Part shown: piece after piece, positions 46,087-54,806 of the stretch
How the letters are laid out: each line of letters starts with the position of its first letter
Numbering within the stretch: position 1 is the stretch's first letter
Source: Rothia sp. ZJ932
GTDB taxonomy: Bacteria; Actinomycetota; Actinomycetes; Actinomycetales; Micrococcaceae
Reading direction: 5' to 3'
DNA length: 64,000 nt
Assembly (NCBI RefSeq): GCF_016924835.1
Contig: NZ_CP070480.1
Location: forward strand, 1,240,001 to 1,304,000
The notes under the pieces: model-generated
Seen by the model: the letters and a program-made list of their open reading frames with translations, nothing else
Database searches by the model: none
What the model was told of the DNA's origin: nothing
Translations under genes and position numbers: made by a program

Positions 46087-48230
46087 CCTGCCGCCTGCAT
46101 CTGCCGCAGTTCCTTTTTAAGATCCCCAATTTCGTCGCGCAAACGCCCGGCAAGTTCGAATTTGAGCTCTTCGGCTGCCTGCATCATCTGGGCATGCATG
46201 TTCTCAATGAGATCCATCAGCTCTTCGGCACCTTCAGATGCCAGCCCGTCGGCGCGAACTCTCTCGCCCCGCGCCAAGAGGGCATCTGCTTCGGGTGAGG
46301 ACGCCTGCTGGTCCTTGGCTTTTTTCGCGGCGGTTTGAACGGGTGCGGTTTTCTTACCCGCGCCCTTGCGCATCTTCAGCAGCTCTTGGGTGTCTTCGTC
46401 CTCGCGCGCAAGCTGGTCAGTAATATCGGCAATCTTCTTGCGCAGTGGCTGCGGATCAACACCGTGTTTCTTGTTGTATGCCTGCTGAATCTCACGACGG
46501 CGGTTGGTCTCGTCAATAGCGGTCTGCATTGAATCGGTGATTTTGTCAGCGTACATGTGTACCTGACCTGAGACGTTTCGGGCAGCTCGACCGATGGTCT
46601 GAATCAATGACGTAGTGGAGCGCAAGAACCCCTGTTTGTCCGCGTCCAAAATAGCAACCAGCGAAACCTCAGGAAGATCAAGCCCCTCTCGTAGCAGGTT
46701 GATACCCACCAGCACGTCGAAGACGCCCAAACGCAGTTCGCGCAGCAGTTCAACGCGGCGCAGGGTATCAACATCCGAGTGCAGGTACTGAACTTTGATC
46801 CCGTGCTCAGTGAGGTAGTCAGTCAGATCCTCAGCCATGCGCTTAGTGAGGGTGGTGACCAGTACACGTTCATCGCGTTCGGTGCGGATGCGTACCTCAT
46901 CCAGTAGGTCATCAATCTGACCGGTAGTGGGTTTAACGATGATCTCGGGGTCAATCAAACCGGTGGGGCGAATAATCTGCTCCACTACCCCATCAGCCTG
47001 CGAAAGCTCATACTTGCCAGGGGTTGCCGAGAGATAAACGGTCTGCCCAATGCGCTCTAAGAACTCGCCCCACTTCAGCGGGCGGTTATCCATCGCAGAA
47101 GGCAGGCGGAAGCCGTGTTCTACCAGGGTGCGCTTACGGCTCATATCGCCCTCGTACATGGCACCGATCTGCGGAATCGTTACATGGGATTCATCGACAA
47201 TGAGCAAGAAATCATCGGGAAAGTAATCCAGCAAACAGTGCGGAGCGCTACCTGCTGCGCGTCCATCAATGTGCTGTGAATAGTTCTCAATGCCGTTGCA
47301 GTAGCCCATCTGCTCCATCATCTCCAGGTCATACTGGGTACGCATGCGCAGACGCTGGGCTTCAAGCAGCTTGTTCTGGGACTCTAGTTCTTTAAGTCGT
47401 TCCTGGGTTTCGTGTTCGATGGATGCAATGGCACGCTTCATGCGCTCGGCACCGGCAACGTAATGGGAGGCGGGAAAAACGTACATCTCGTTCTCTTCGC
47501 GAATGATGTTGCCTGTCAGCGGGTGAAGGGTGTAAATCGCTTCAATCTCATCGCCAAAGAACTCAATGCGGATCGCGTGTTCTTCGTACATGGGAATAAT
47601 TTCTACGGTGTCCCCACGTACGCGGAAGGTTCCGCGGTGAAAGTCCATGTCGTTGCGTACATACTGCATCTGTACGAACTGACGCAGCAGGGCATCGCGG
47701 TCCATTTCCTGGCCGCGTTCGAGGGTTACCATCTGCTCAACGTACTCTTCAGGAGTACCCAAGCCGTAAATACACGAAACGGTAGCTACGACCACCACAT
47801 CACGGCGGGTGAGCAGGGCGTTGGTTGCCGAGTGGCGCAGCCGTTCGACTTCCTCGTTAATCGAAGAATCCTTCTCGATGAAAGTATCGGTCTGCGGTAC
47901 GTAAGCCTCGGGTTGGTAGTAGTCGTAGTAGGAGACGAAGTACTCTACCGCGTTATTGGGTAGAAGCTCCCGTAACTCGTTAGCAAGCTGCGCCGCTAGG
48001 GTTTTATTTTGCACCATCACCAGGGTGGGACGCTGCAGTTTTTCAATAAGCCATGCAGAGGTTGCTGATTTACCCGTACCTGTAGCACCCATGAGCACTA
48101 CGTCTTTTTCGCCGTTCTGGATGCGCTCGGTCAGCTCCGCGATTGCCTGCGGCTGGTCACCTGCGGGCTGGTACTCAGAGATAACTTCAAAGGGGGCAAC
48201 AACGCGTTTGATTTCTTTGGCAAGGCTCAT
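46077..48230 (-). CDS. uvrB: Excinuclease ABC subunit B
   Basis: DNA-damage verifying helicase-like subunit of nucleotide excision repair. The 717 residues include Walker [11 protein letters not shown] (about 48-57), the beta-hairpin [13 protein letters not shown] that clamps DNA, the helicase motifs DESH and IGRAARN, and the C-terminal UVR domain [17 protein letters not shown] that binds UvrC. Length and motifs are normal. I see no LexA-like box directly upstream, unlike uvrA. It lies isolated between two decayed genes. Confidence 0.97.
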   Translation of the reverse strand: MSLAKEIKRVVAPFEVISEYQPAGDQPQAIAELTERIQNGEKDVVLMGATGTGKSATSAWLIEKLQRPTLVMVQNKTLAAQLANELRELLPNNAVEYFVSYYDYYQPEAYVPQTDTFIEKDSSINEEVERLRHSATNALLTRRDVVVVATVSCIYGLGTPEEYVEQMVTLERGQEMDRDALLRQFVQMQYVRNDMDFHRGTFRVRGDTVEIIPMYEEHAIRIEFFGDEIEAIYTLHPLTGNIIREENEMYVFPASHYVAGAERMKRAIASIEHETQERLKELESQNKLLEAQRLRMRTQYDLEMMEQMGYCNGIENYSQHIDGRAAGSAPHCLLDYFPDDFLLIVDESHVTIPQIGAMYEGDMSRKRTLVEHGFRLPSAMDNRPLKWGEFLERIGQTVYLSATPGKYELSQADGVVEQIIRPTGLIDPEIIVKPTTGQIDDLLDEVRIRTERDERVLVTTLTKRMAEDLTDYLTEHGIKVQYLHSDVDTLRRVELLRELRLGVFDVLVGINLLREGLDLPEVSLVAILDADKQGFLRSTTSLIQTIGRAARNVSGQVHMYADKITDSMQTAIDETNRRREIQQAYNKKHGVDPQPLRKKIADITDQLAREDEDTQELLKMRKGAGKKTAPVQTAAKKAKDQQASSPEADALLARGERVRADGLASEGAEELMDLIENMHAQMMQAAEELKFELAGRLRDEIGDLKKELRQMQAAGHA

Positions 48231-48335
48231 GCTTTTAAGATTAGTCCCCGCGCCCTACCCGTGAAAGCACCTACGCTACTGGAAGAATTAGCGCACACGC
48301 ATCCACCTGTGCCTATACCCGAATACACAAAAGGT

Positions 48336-48358
48336 CTCCCCGGTGCATCACCGGAGAG
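48336..48358 (-). terminator. Hairpin after the 48.4-kb pseudogene
   Basis: CCGGTG-cat-CACCGG (48340-48354) extended by CTC/GAG with one mismatch; on the minus strand CCTTTTG follows. It lies upstream of uvrB and likely isolates it from the remnant. Confidence 0.55.
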
Positions 48359-48379
48359 GGCATATATTTTAGGGTTTGG

Positions 48380-48690
48380 CTATTGACAATCCATACCCAG
48401 CATGTTCGGCAGTGCAGAAAGGAACTGTAAGGCGGTGAAGATGAACCATAGTAAGAACGTTAAACAGCACCGAGACCCAGGGCTACGACTGCAGGTAGGC
48501 AAGTATTTCGGGGGGGGTACCGGGAGTGAGTCTGGGTGCATCTTGGCAGCCAGGTCAGCGCCCACACCGCTCATGAGGAGGGTAACGACAAGGTACCCCG
48601 GCACCAGCAGTAGGGCTCCCCACCACTTGGGGCCTTTGTAAAGGTCAGTAGTCCACGAAGCAGTTGAATCTTTGAAGACGGTGCAGAAGG
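48380..48690 (-). pseudogene. Remnant of a membrane protein, frameshifted at a G8/C8 tract
   Basis: The frame contains DLYKGPKWWGALLLVPGYLV and LLMSGVGADLAAKMHPDSLP but has no upstream start before a TAG near 48690. After a run of eight C on the coding strand (48510-48517) the sequence loses sense, while another frame gives AVVALGLGAV and the first frame resumes with LTFLLWFIFTALQFLSALPN. At least two compensating shifts have occurred. It looks like the C-terminal end of a membrane protein with two or three helices; the family was not recognised. The bases from 48691 to 48754 hold nothing identifiable. Confidence 0.5.
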
Positions 48691-48754
48691 CCTATCAAAA
48701 TCTTTTTCGTAAAAATAGGTATGTATCAAGTAGTTTTCACTAGCAAAACGGCAA

Positions 48755-48794
48755 ACCCGCCCTTCGCCCACCTGAAACGGGGCGAGGAGCGGGT
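48755..48794 (-). terminator. Terminator after the BCCT transporter gene
   Basis: A 15-base stem with two mismatches (48755-48769 with 48780-48794) and a T-rich stretch on the minus strand. It lies 70 bases past the stop. Confidence 0.7.
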
Positions 48795-48864
48795 CTGCGC
48801 TGTATTTAATTTAGTTCCTCAGGAGCAGAGCAGGTCTTGAGTACCCTACTCCCTGCGGGAGGGG

Positions 48865-50727
48865 TTAGGCTCCTCGGCGTGAACCGGTGGGCTTACCCGT
48901 GTTGGGATCAATTTGCACAGCGTCCATTGAATCGGTGCTGATGAACTCGTGGGTGGCGAACTTGCCAGCAGGCGCTCCAGCAATCGTCTTCTCCTGAGCA
49001 TCCTGAGCAATTTCGTCAGCGGTGACAATGCGAATCTGACCGGTATTAGGTACCAGGGATTCAAATTCTGGTTCAGTACCGACTTCGTACTCCGGACGCA
49101 TCACAACATCTTCAACGGATGAGATATCTTCTTGAGCACGGCGATGGTATTCCTCAATGGGCAAGACGCGCTTCCACTGGCGGGTGCGCATCGGAGGCAA
49201 CTCACCGGCGTCCTCACGAACGCCTCGCACAATCATCCACATCTGCAGGTAGCCCAGTGCCAACACGGGCAGACCAATCACGATAATAACGTTCTGCAGT
49301 GCTTTGAGCCCATTATCGCCAGCGGAGACCAAGATGATGGCACAGACCATGCCGATGGCAAGTGCCCAGAATACGCGCTGACGGCGGGGGGCTTCGTCCT
49401 CATGACCGTTGGACATTGAATCCATCACCAAGGCTGCGGAGTCAATGGAGGTAACGAAGAAAAGGGTAATAACAATCAGGGTAACAACCGCTACGATCTG
49501 GTAGGCAGGGAAGTGACCGAGGAACTCAAAGAGCGCGGCAGGAATATCGCCTTCCTCAACAACGCGCTGAATCAAAGTGCCATTCTCGTTGCGTTCAATG
49601 TTGAATGCCGAGAAACCGAAGACGCCAAGCCACAACATGGTGAATAATGAAGGACCAGAAATTGCAGCCACGATGAACTGGCGAATGGTGCGACCTTGTG
49701 AAATCTTAGCGATGAACAAGCCAACGAAGGGTGCCCAGGTGATAGTCCATGCCCAGTAAAAGACAGTCCATGAACCGATCCAGCCGGTATCATTGAGCGC
49801 ATCGTTGAAGAACAGCATAACGGGCAGTTTCTGGAAGAAGTAACCCGCAGACTCGATGGTGCCGGTGATGATGTAGCGTGAAGCGCCAGCCATCAAGATG
49901 AAGAGCATCAGGGCGATTGCCAGCAGAATATTGACGTAAGAAATCATCTTCACGCCCTTGTCCATACCAGCAACAACGGAGGCAACACCGGTAGCGGTGA
50001 TGACAGCAATGATGATTGCCTGAACCCAGCCTTCCACCGGCACACCGTACATGATGTTCATGCCCGAGTTGATCTGCAGGGCACCCATACCGACCGAAAC
50101 GGCGATACCGAAAACGGTTGAGATAATAGCAATGGAGTCAATGGCTTTACCGATTGGGCCGTGAATGCCATCACCCAGAAGGGGCTGGAATACAGAAGAA
50201 ACGCGCGGGGGTAGCTTGCGCTTGTAGGTAAAGTAACCAAAAGCTAGACCGGGAACCACAAGAATAATCCACACGCCCAAACCAATGTGCAGGTTTGAAA
50301 TAGCAAGCGAATCAAGAATTGCCTCGTTACTCAGAGGCTCAACGCCCTCATAGGGCGGGTTAGCGTAGTGGCTGATAGGTTCAGCGGCACCCCAGAAGAG
50401 CAGCACCGCACCCACACCGGCAGCAAACATCATGCCAAACCAAGCAAGACCTGAATATTCGGGGTCTGCATCATCATCGCCCAACTTGATACGACCAAAA
50501 CGGCTGACCGCCATGTAGACCAAGAAAATAGCGAAGATGGCAACGCCCAAAACGTAGAACCAACCCAGGTACTCAATGATGAAAGACGACATGATGCCGA
50601 AACTATCGCCCACCTCGGTGGGGAACGCCGCCATCGCGAGGGTAAAAATTAGAACGAATCCGGCTGAAAGAAAGAAAATAGCGGGACTGGTTCGCAGCCC
50701 CAAACGATCGTGTATCTTGTGAATCAC
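48865..50727 (-). CDS. BCCT-family transporter (glycine betaine/choline/carnitine)
   Basis: A 620-residue secondary transporter with about 12 helices. Family landmarks include AAGVGAVLLFWGAAEPISHY (about 113-132), VSVGMGALQINSGMN and the signature FYWAWTITWAPFVGLFIAKI. The acidic C-terminal tail of about 80 residues could be an osmosensing or regulatory tail, as in BetP-like proteins. It probably takes up an osmoprotectant with sodium. The GTG at 50727 (AGGGA upstream) gives the expected VIHKIHDRLGLRTSPAIFF-like N-terminus; the longer frame back to 50853 is rejected. The exact substrate is uncertain. Confidence 0.88.
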   Translation of the reverse strand: MIHKIHDRLGLRTSPAIFFLSAGFVLIFTLAMAAFPTEVGDSFGIMSSFIIEYLGWFYVLGVAIFAIFLVYMAVSRFGRIKLGDDDADPEYSGLAWFGMMFAAGVGAVLLFWGAAEPISHYANPPYEGVEPLSNEAILDSLAISNLHIGLGVWIILVVPGLAFGYFTYKRKLPPRVSSVFQPLLGDGIHGPIGKAIDSIAIISTVFGIAVSVGMGALQINSGMNIMYGVPVEGWVQAIIIAVITATGVASVVAGMDKGVKMISYVNILLAIALMLFILMAGASRYIITGTIESAGYFFQKLPVMLFFNDALNDTGWIGSWTVFYWAWTITWAPFVGLFIAKISQGRTIRQFIVAAISGPSLFTMLWLGVFGFSAFNIERNENGTLIQRVVEEGDIPAALFEFLGHFPAYQIVAVVTLIVITLFFVTSIDSAALVMDSMSNGHEDEAPRRQRVFWALAIGMVCAIILVSAGDNGLKALQNVIIVIGLPVLALGYLQMWMIVRGVREDAGELPPMRTRQWKRVLPIEEYHRRAQEDISSVEDVVMRPEYEVGTEPEFESLVPNTGQIRIVTADEIAQDAQEKTIAGAPAGKFATHEFISTDSMDAVQIDPNTGKPTGSRRGA

Positions 50728-50869
50728 GGTGTTATCCCTGTGGCACGTGTGTGACCCGCACCGGCATGACCACGGTGGCGCAGGCTCACCCCATCTTATT
50801 AAAGGTGACGTGCCATCATAGTCAAATTCCCTAGCTGATATCCAGCGCTTCACAAGCCTTAGGGCACTC

Positions 50870-51484
50870 TTATGACCCAGCTGTCTTCAACTCTTGAATT
50901 TTTAGCCAGATTTGTTCAACCTGCCCGCGAGTTTGCTCAACGTTACCGCTGTTATCAAGCACCCAGGTAGCTATCGCCCGACGCTGACTATCGCTTGCCT
51001 GGGCGTTCATGCGTACACGCGCATCAGCCTCGCTCATACCGCGTATACCCACTAGGCGCTGCACACGCACCTCGGGGTCTGCCTCAACGACAATAACCGC
51101 GTCAAAACGATCAGCCTGACCGGTTTCGGTGAGCAGTGGTATGTCTTCCACGATAATGCCGCTAAAGTCCGGGGTTTGTTGAGCGTAATCTGCGATGCGG
51201 GCTGATTCCTCACGCACTGCCGGGTGTACTATGGCGTTGAGCTTTTCACGAGCCGTCGCGTCCTTGAAAATAATCTCAGCCAAGGCTGCCCTGTTCAGGC
51301 TACCATCGGGGTGAAGAATGGAGTTACCGAAGGTTTCTGCTGTTTGGGTAAGGACGCGATGCCCCGGCTGCATCAGCTGACGAGAGATAGCATCAGCGTC
51401 GATAACCGTGGCCCCCTGTTCCTCTAGTATCTTCGCTACTGTTGATTTACCCGAACCAATTCCACCGGTAAGCCCTAGCCGCAC
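50870..51484 (-). CDS. coaE: Dephospho-CoA kinase
   Basis: Phosphorylates dephospho-CoA in the last step of coenzyme A synthesis. From the GTG at 51484 the 204 residues begin with the P-loop LGLTGGIGSGKST and continue with DADAISRQLM and the VEDIPLLTETG segment of the family. AAAGGAG is seven bases upstream, so the GTG is preferred over a 45-residue extension. It is divergent from the YigZ-like gene. The actinobacterial fused form (CoaE plus a C-terminal UPF0157 domain) is not seen; this is the short form. Confidence 0.94.
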   Translation of the reverse strand: MRLGLTGGIGSGKSTVAKILEEQGATVIDADAISRQLMQPGHRVLTQTAETFGNSILHPDGSLNRAALAEIIFKDATAREKLNAIVHPAVREESARIADYAQQTPDFSGIIVEDIPLLTETGQADRFDAVIVVEADPEVRVQRLVGIRGMSEADARVRMNAQASDSQRRAIATWVLDNSGNVEQTRGQVEQIWLKIQELKTAGS

Positions 51485-51574
51485 GCTTTTCTCCTTTGAG
51501 CCGTGTACTCGTATTCCCCCATTCTGCCACGCTCCTCCGTAGCTAACGCGCTGGGGCGTAGAATGAGAATCAAT

Positions 51575-52258
51575 ATGACTGAAGAAACTCGCGCCACTCG
51601 CTACACCGTTATTTCCCACCGTGAACCAGTTGAATCTCTACTTGAGATTAAAAGAAGCGAGTTCATTGGGCACGTCAAACGCGTAGAATCCGAGGCAGAA
51701 GCCCGCCAATACATTGAATCTCTACGTAAGGTTTACCATAATGCACGGCACGTATGCTCGGCTTTTGTTATCGGAGCCGATCGGGAGATTCAACGTTCAT
51801 CTGACGACGGCGAGCCAGCTGGTACAGCGGGCATCCCCATGCTTCAAGCCCTGTTGTCGCGCCGCACCCACCACTCAGAGGGCACCGAGGCAACTGATCT
51901 CTCTGATATCTGTGCCGTGGTGGTGCGTTACTTTGGGGGCATCAAACTGGGCGCTGGCGGGTTAGTACGTGCCTATACGGACGCGGTAGTTCAGGTTCTC
52001 GACGAGGCTCCCCTGGTGACCCGCCAGCGACTGCGTCTGGGTGAGATCATTATCAGCCACGCTGATGCAGGGCGCTTCGAGAACGACTTACGCTCCCACG
52101 GTTTTACCGTCATAGGTACCGACTATCTTTCAGCCCACGCCGTTGTTCGCATCGGTGTTGCTGATGAAGATCAGAACAAAGAGAAAGCAAACGAACAGGT
52201 AGCTGCGCTCTCTGCCGGTTCAGCAACCGTCACTTGGACAACCACCGAGTGGGTGTAG
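51575..52258 (+). CDS. YigZ/IMPACT family protein
   Basis: A 227-residue protein with the UPF0029/IMPACT core: IKRSEFIGHVKRV (about 26-38), ARHVCSAFVIG, SSDDGEPAGTAGIPML and VVRYFGGIKLGAGGLVRAY, the last two being family signatures, plus a C-terminal ferredoxin-like DUF1949 half. Its biochemical role is not settled; the eukaryotic relative affects translation control. The ATG at 51575 is chosen; an upstream ATG at 51563 would add four residues. Confidence 0.88.
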   Translation: MTEETRATRYTVISHREPVESLLEIKRSEFIGHVKRVESEAEARQYIESLRKVYHNARHVCSAFVIGADREIQRSSDDGEPAGTAGIPMLQALLSRRTHHSEGTEATDLSDICAVVVRYFGGIKLGAGGLVRAYTDAVVQVLDEAPLVTRQRLRLGEIIISHADAGRFENDLRSHGFTVIGTDYLSAHAVVRIGVADEDQNKEKANEQVAALSAGSATVTWTTTEWV

Positions 52259-52319
52259 TTCTCTCCCTGGTAACATCTCGATGTTCCGGGGATCAGGCTG
52301 ATGCCTGGCCCAGATACAA

Positions 52320-52353
52320 CAAAAGATCCCACCTTCTTAGGTGGGATCTTTTG
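52320..52353. terminator. Bidirectional terminator between yigZ-like gene and rpsA
   Basis: A perfect 15-bp stem (52320-52334 with 52339-52353) and 4-base loop with A and T arm ends, between convergent genes. Confidence 0.92.
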
Positions 52354-52387
52354 TGAGCTAGAAGCTAGGCTTTCATCCTATAAGGGA

Positions 52388-53863
52388 TTAGTTGCCGGTC
52401 AGCTTCTTACGCAGTTCAGCAAGTGCCTCGTCTGATGCAAGGGTACCTGACTCAGCAGCCTTGTCGTCTGATGAGTATGAGGTGGGTGCTGCTTCTGCGG
52501 GTGCTGAAGATGATGAGGATGCGGGCGCTGCAGCAGCTGCTTCTGCGTCTGCTTCAATTGCCTTAGCAACCTGTACCTTGTGAGCTTCCCAGCGAGCCTG
52601 AGCGTCAGCGTACTGCTGCTCCCATGCTGCACGCTGGGTTTCGAAACCTTCGAGCCATTCGTTGGTCTCGGGGTCGAAGCCCTCGGGGTACTTGTAGTTG
52701 CCCTCTTCGTCGTATTCTGCTGCCATGCCGTACAGAGCGGGATCAAATTCGGTTGACTCGGGGTCAACGCCTTCGTTTGCCTGCTTGAGTGACAGTGAGA
52801 TGCGGCGGCGATCGAGATCGATGTCGATAACCTTGACGAACAGTTCGTCGTTCACTGAAACAACCTGCTCAGCCAGATCTACGTGGCGAACAGCAAGTTC
52901 TGAGATGTGAACGAGGCCTTCGATGCCGTCTTCAACGCGTACGAATGCGCCGAAGGGAACAAGCTTGGTAACCTTACCGGGCACGACCTGACCGAGAGCG
53001 TGGGTGCGCGCGAAGGTCTGCCAAGGATCTTCCTGGGTTGCCTTGAGTGACAGTGAAACGCGTTCGCGATCCAGGTCAACTTCAAGAACCTCTACGGTTA
53101 CTTCCTGACCTACTTCAACAACCTCTGAGGGGTGGTCGATGTGCTTCCATGACAGTTCTGATACGTGTACCAGACCGTCTACGCCGCCAAGGTCCACGAA
53201 TGCACCGAAGTTGACGATTGAGGAAACAACGCCTGAGCGAACCTGACCCTTTTCGAGCTGGTTGAGGAAGGTTGAGCGAACCTCTGACTGGGTCTGCTCG
53301 AGCCATGCACGGCGTGACAGAACAACGTTGTTGCGGTTCTTGTCGAGCTCGATAATCTTCGCTTCGATTTCCTGACCGATGTAGGGTGCCAAGTCACGAA
53401 CGCGACGCATTTCAACGAGTGAAGCGGGGAGGAAGCCGCGCAGACCGATGTCGAGGATAAGACCACCCTTGACAACTTCGATGACGGTACCGGTAACAAC
53501 ACCGTCGTTTTCCTTGATCTGCTCGATGTCGCCCCAGGCGCGTTCGTACTGTGCGCGCTTCTTGGAGAGAATCAGGCGACCTTCTTTGTCTTCTTTGGTG
53601 AGGACAAGAGCTTCAACTTCGTCACCAACGGAAACAACTTCGCCGGGATCTACGTCGTGCTTGATGGAAAGTTCACGTGAGGGAATAACGCCTTCGGTCT
53701 TGTAACCGATGTCGAGAAGAACCTCATCGTGGTCTACCTTGACAACTTCACCTGAGACGAGATCGCCGTCGTTGAAGTACTTGATGGTTGCATCGACTGC
53801 TGCGAGGAAGTCTTCTTCAGTTCCGATGTCGTTGATTGCAACCTGAGGAGTGTTGGTGCTCAA
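52388..53863 (-). CDS. rpsA: 30S ribosomal protein S1
   Basis: RNA-binding ribosomal protein needed for initiation on most mRNAs. Four S1 OB-fold repeats are seen in the first 360 residues (starting near VSGEVVKVD, VVTGTVIEVVKGG, VRSGVVSSIVNFGAFVD and VVPGKVTKLVPFGAFVR), followed by an actinobacterial acidic, Ala/Ser-rich C-terminal tail. I take a TTG at 53863 as start: TTGGAG lies nine bases upstream and the protein then begins MSTNTPQVAINDIG, as in relatives. The frame upstream uses the ribosome site as coding. Length 491 residues. Confidence 0.95.
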   Translation of the reverse strand: MSTNTPQVAINDIGTEEDFLAAVDATIKYFNDGDLVSGEVVKVDHDEVLLDIGYKTEGVIPSRELSIKHDVDPGEVVSVGDEVEALVLTKEDKEGRLILSKKRAQYERAWGDIEQIKENDGVVTGTVIEVVKGGLILDIGLRGFLPASLVEMRRVRDLAPYIGQEIEAKIIELDKNRNNVVLSRRAWLEQTQSEVRSTFLNQLEKGQVRSGVVSSIVNFGAFVDLGGVDGLVHVSELSWKHIDHPSEVVEVGQEVTVEVLEVDLDRERVSLSLKATQEDPWQTFARTHALGQVVPGKVTKLVPFGAFVRVEDGIEGLVHISELAVRHVDLAEQVVSVNDELFVKVIDIDLDRRRISLSLKQANEGVDPESTEFDPALYGMAAEYDEEGNYKYPEGFDPETNEWLEGFETQRAAWEQQYADAQARWEAHKVQVAKAIEADAEAAAAAPASSSSSAPAEAAPTSYSSDDKAAESGTLASDEALAELRKKLTGN

Positions 53864-54173
53864 TGTAAAGGGCTCCAATATGGATAGATATGGTTAGTCA
53901 GTACAGTCGGCTTATTGCACAGGCGGACGCGGAAATCTTGGGTTTGAAAGCTCAAGACGCGTTCGCGAGGCGATAAAGGGCGAGTGGTTCACTCTGTACC
54001 GAGGTTTATTCGGACAATTGCGCGCGTTAATAACACGCACTTTTCAATAGTAGGGGTGCGCGTTAGTTTTAATCAATGTTTTGGGGCGTGTTGCTGTGTG
54101 AGTTTGGTGCGAAACACACTGGCAGAGCGAGAATAGACGGCAATCCGCGCGTCCGGGTGTGTCGCACCACCCT
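53864..54173. other. rpsA upstream region
   Basis: About 310 bases between rpsA and the upstream GNAT gene hold no credible gene. The region must contain the rpsA promoter and leader; I could not place a clear -10/-35 pair. One GGACGCG motif occurs at 53925 and another, reversed, at 54148. Confidence 0.4.
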
Positions 54174-54806
54174 CTAGCTAAGATCTGCGGGGGTGATGAA
54201 CATTGACTGCCAACCAGTGAGCGGTTCTTTGGGAATGATTTCTTCTTCGGTGTGGCTACCGTAGATTTCGAACCCGCGGCGCTGATAGTTGGCGAGCGCA
54301 TGAGCGCCATCTAAGGTGCAGGTGTGTACCCACACGCGTTTGACCGGTGGCAGGGGGTGGCGAGTGTGCAGGTCCCAGGCTCTGTTCACCATCGCGGTGA
54401 GCAGGGCGCGTCCGAGTCCTTGCCCGTGAGTGTTTTCCAGCAGACCGAAGTAGAGAATCTCGGTTTCGGTGTGTGCTTGCCTGTTGGAGGTTTCAACGTG
54501 AGCGGCAAGTTGGCAATAGCCGGAGGGTGTTCCGTTGACGGTCAGTAGCCAGATTTCGGCGCCTGCTTCAGCTAGTTCGTCTGCCCATTGTTGAAAGCTC
54601 CAAGTGAGGCGTTCGTACCAGCGCCAGGGCCCGCCCACCGCGGAGTAGAGCCAGCGGGCGAGTTCTGGGGTGGGGTGCTCGACCCGTTCCAAGCGCGCAT
54701 TTTCGGGCAGAACAGCCTCCCCCTTATCGGCAGGTGCTTGAAGCATCTGCAGATAGGTAATGGTTACATCTTGCGCGCGGGTTTCTATCTGAGTTTTATC
54801 TGCCAT
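54174..54806 (-). CDS. GNAT-family N-acetyltransferase
   Basis: A 210-residue acetyltransferase with the acetyl-CoA loop ENTHGQGLGRALL (about 124-136) and the C-terminal ALANYQRRGFEIYG block (motif B). The N-terminal part contains an unusual Trp-rich PWRWYERLTWSFQQW segment (59-73) and lies before GYCQLAAHV. The acceptor substrate is unknown. Its ATG directly follows the polA stop with no spacer, so it is expressed as a polA distal gene. Confidence 0.85.
   Translation of the reverse strand: MADKTQIETRAQDVTITYLQMLQAPADKGEAVLPENARLERVEHPTPELARWLYSAVGGPWRWYERLTWSFQQWADELAEAGAEIWLLTVNGTPSGYCQLAAHVETSNRQAHTETEILYFGLLENTHGQGLGRALLTAMVNRAWDLHTRHPLPPVKRVWVHTCTLDGAHALANYQRRGFEIYGSHTEEEIIPKEPLTGWQSMFITPADLS

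Noticed and set aside
50728-50853. 42-residue N-terminal extension of the BCCT transporter
   Set aside because: Polar, Cys/Trp-rich sequence unlike the family; GTG 50727 is better supported.
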